Source: Methylorubrum populi
GTDB taxonomy: Bacteria; Pseudomonadota; Alphaproteobacteria; Rhizobiales; Beijerinckiaceae
DNA: 64,000 nucleotides
Reading direction: 5' to 3'
Assembly (NCBI GenBank): GCA_020741775.1
Contig: DYYG01000011.1
Coordinates: forward strand, 1-64,000
Both the position numbers and the translations under genes were made by a program. Below the pieces are notes generated by a model. The model had not been told where the DNA came from. It ran no database searches and was given only the letters and a program-made list of their open reading frames with translations. Position 1 is the stretch's first letter. Each line of letters opens with the position of its first letter. Positions 63,610 through 64,000 of this stretch are shown one piece after another.

Positions 63610-63807
63610 CTACCGGCTGCCGAAGCCCGTCTGCTCGCGCTCAATGGCTTTAATGGCACTTTCGAACGCCTTGGCCTCGCTGGTGAAAGATCGGTCTGAC
63701 CGTTCGGTCAGCTTGCCGTGCTTCCTGAGAGCCCAGCCAAATTGGCCCTCCGGCTTCTTCAGCGGCTCAATCGTAATGGAATAGGGGTGGGGCACTTCGT
63801 TGGTCAT
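63610..63807 (-). CDS. hypothetical protein, 65 aa
   Basis: From ATG 63807 (a longer start at 63840 is possible) the product reads TNEVPHPYSITIEPLKKPEG, QFGWALRKHGKLTERSDRSF and ends in a charged helix (EAKAFESAIKAIEREQTGFG). The pattern of beta-strands followed by a helix looks like a small globular protein of the kind often found near mobile elements in Methylobacterium. No family name can be given. The ribosome binding site is weak. The last 193 bp of the window (63808-64000) hold no gene that can be supported. Confidence 0.55.
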   Translation of the reverse strand: MTNEVPHPYSITIEPLKKPEGQFGWALRKHGKLTERSDRSFTSEAKAFESAIKAIEREQTGFGSR

Positions 63808-64000
63808 AGCCGCGGTATGGCACGCTATTCCCTGCGCCACTAGCGCCGTCGTCAGGGCGCACCAACTCGTGCAGCAGTCACGACCGCCATCGTGCTCTTT
63901 GAGCGAAGGCGGTGGTGACTAGGTGTGTGGTCCCGCGCACACACGGTGTGGTGAGCTGGGACTTTTCTTGCTTCGCCTACATCGGGGAAGGGCGGAAGAT

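Overview
The window is high-GC DNA from an alphaproteobacterium, most probably a member of the Methylobacteriaceae (Methylobacterium/Methylorubrum). This is inferred from the block rlmB-rpsA-sppA-ihfB-lapA-trpF-trpB, several HWE-type sensor kinases, a CheB/CheR/kinase fusion, GCG_CRPN-type glycine-rich secreted proteins and the families of insertion sequences. No rRNA gene or other marker fixes the species.

Layout. 1-8 kb: a DUF308/HdeD-like membrane protein cut by the left edge, then a three-gene NHLP/NHLM-type peptide export operon on the minus strand (HlyD adaptor, C39 peptidase-ABC protein, second ABC protein). 8-19 kb: a small hypothetical gene coupled to a YjbR protein, an ABC-F ATPase, a chemoreceptor, a CheB plus CheB/CheR/PAS/HWE-kinase pair, and purC. 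19.2-22.8 kb: an AT-richer segment with an ATP-grasp enzyme, a FemAB/BioF2-like acyltransferase, a small Lrp-type ligand-binding protein and an 80-residue peptide with a double-glycine leader. This is a candidate modified-peptide locus whose exporter could be the C39/NHLP system 15 kb away. 23-26 kb: a DUF2254 membrane protein, then the eroded relic of a pta-ackA-fabI locus with an intact small gene inside it. 26-31 kb: PPK2 and an RND efflux pair. 31-37 kb: small secreted proteins, a GNAT enzyme, IS debris, an AraC regulator and a phospholipase A2-like protein. 37-46.9 kb: a SulP transporter, tRNA-Glu and the conserved housekeeping block, ending with trpB and tRNA-Met.

From tRNA-Met (46.8 kb) to the right edge the DNA looks like an accessory island: IS3 and IS110 relics, an NmrA/LysR divergent pair, a TonB-dependent receptor, a signalling cluster (PAS-HWE kinase, single-domain receiver, small HWE-like kinase coupled to a Crp/Fnr regulator), an esterase gene split by a well-preserved IS5-family element with a CTAG target duplication, a SAM methyltransferase, and a short ORF split by an IS630-family element with a TA duplication. 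Both of these elements read their transposase across an A7 run in the -1 frame. No CRISPR array or rRNA gene was seen, and no intact phage integrase.
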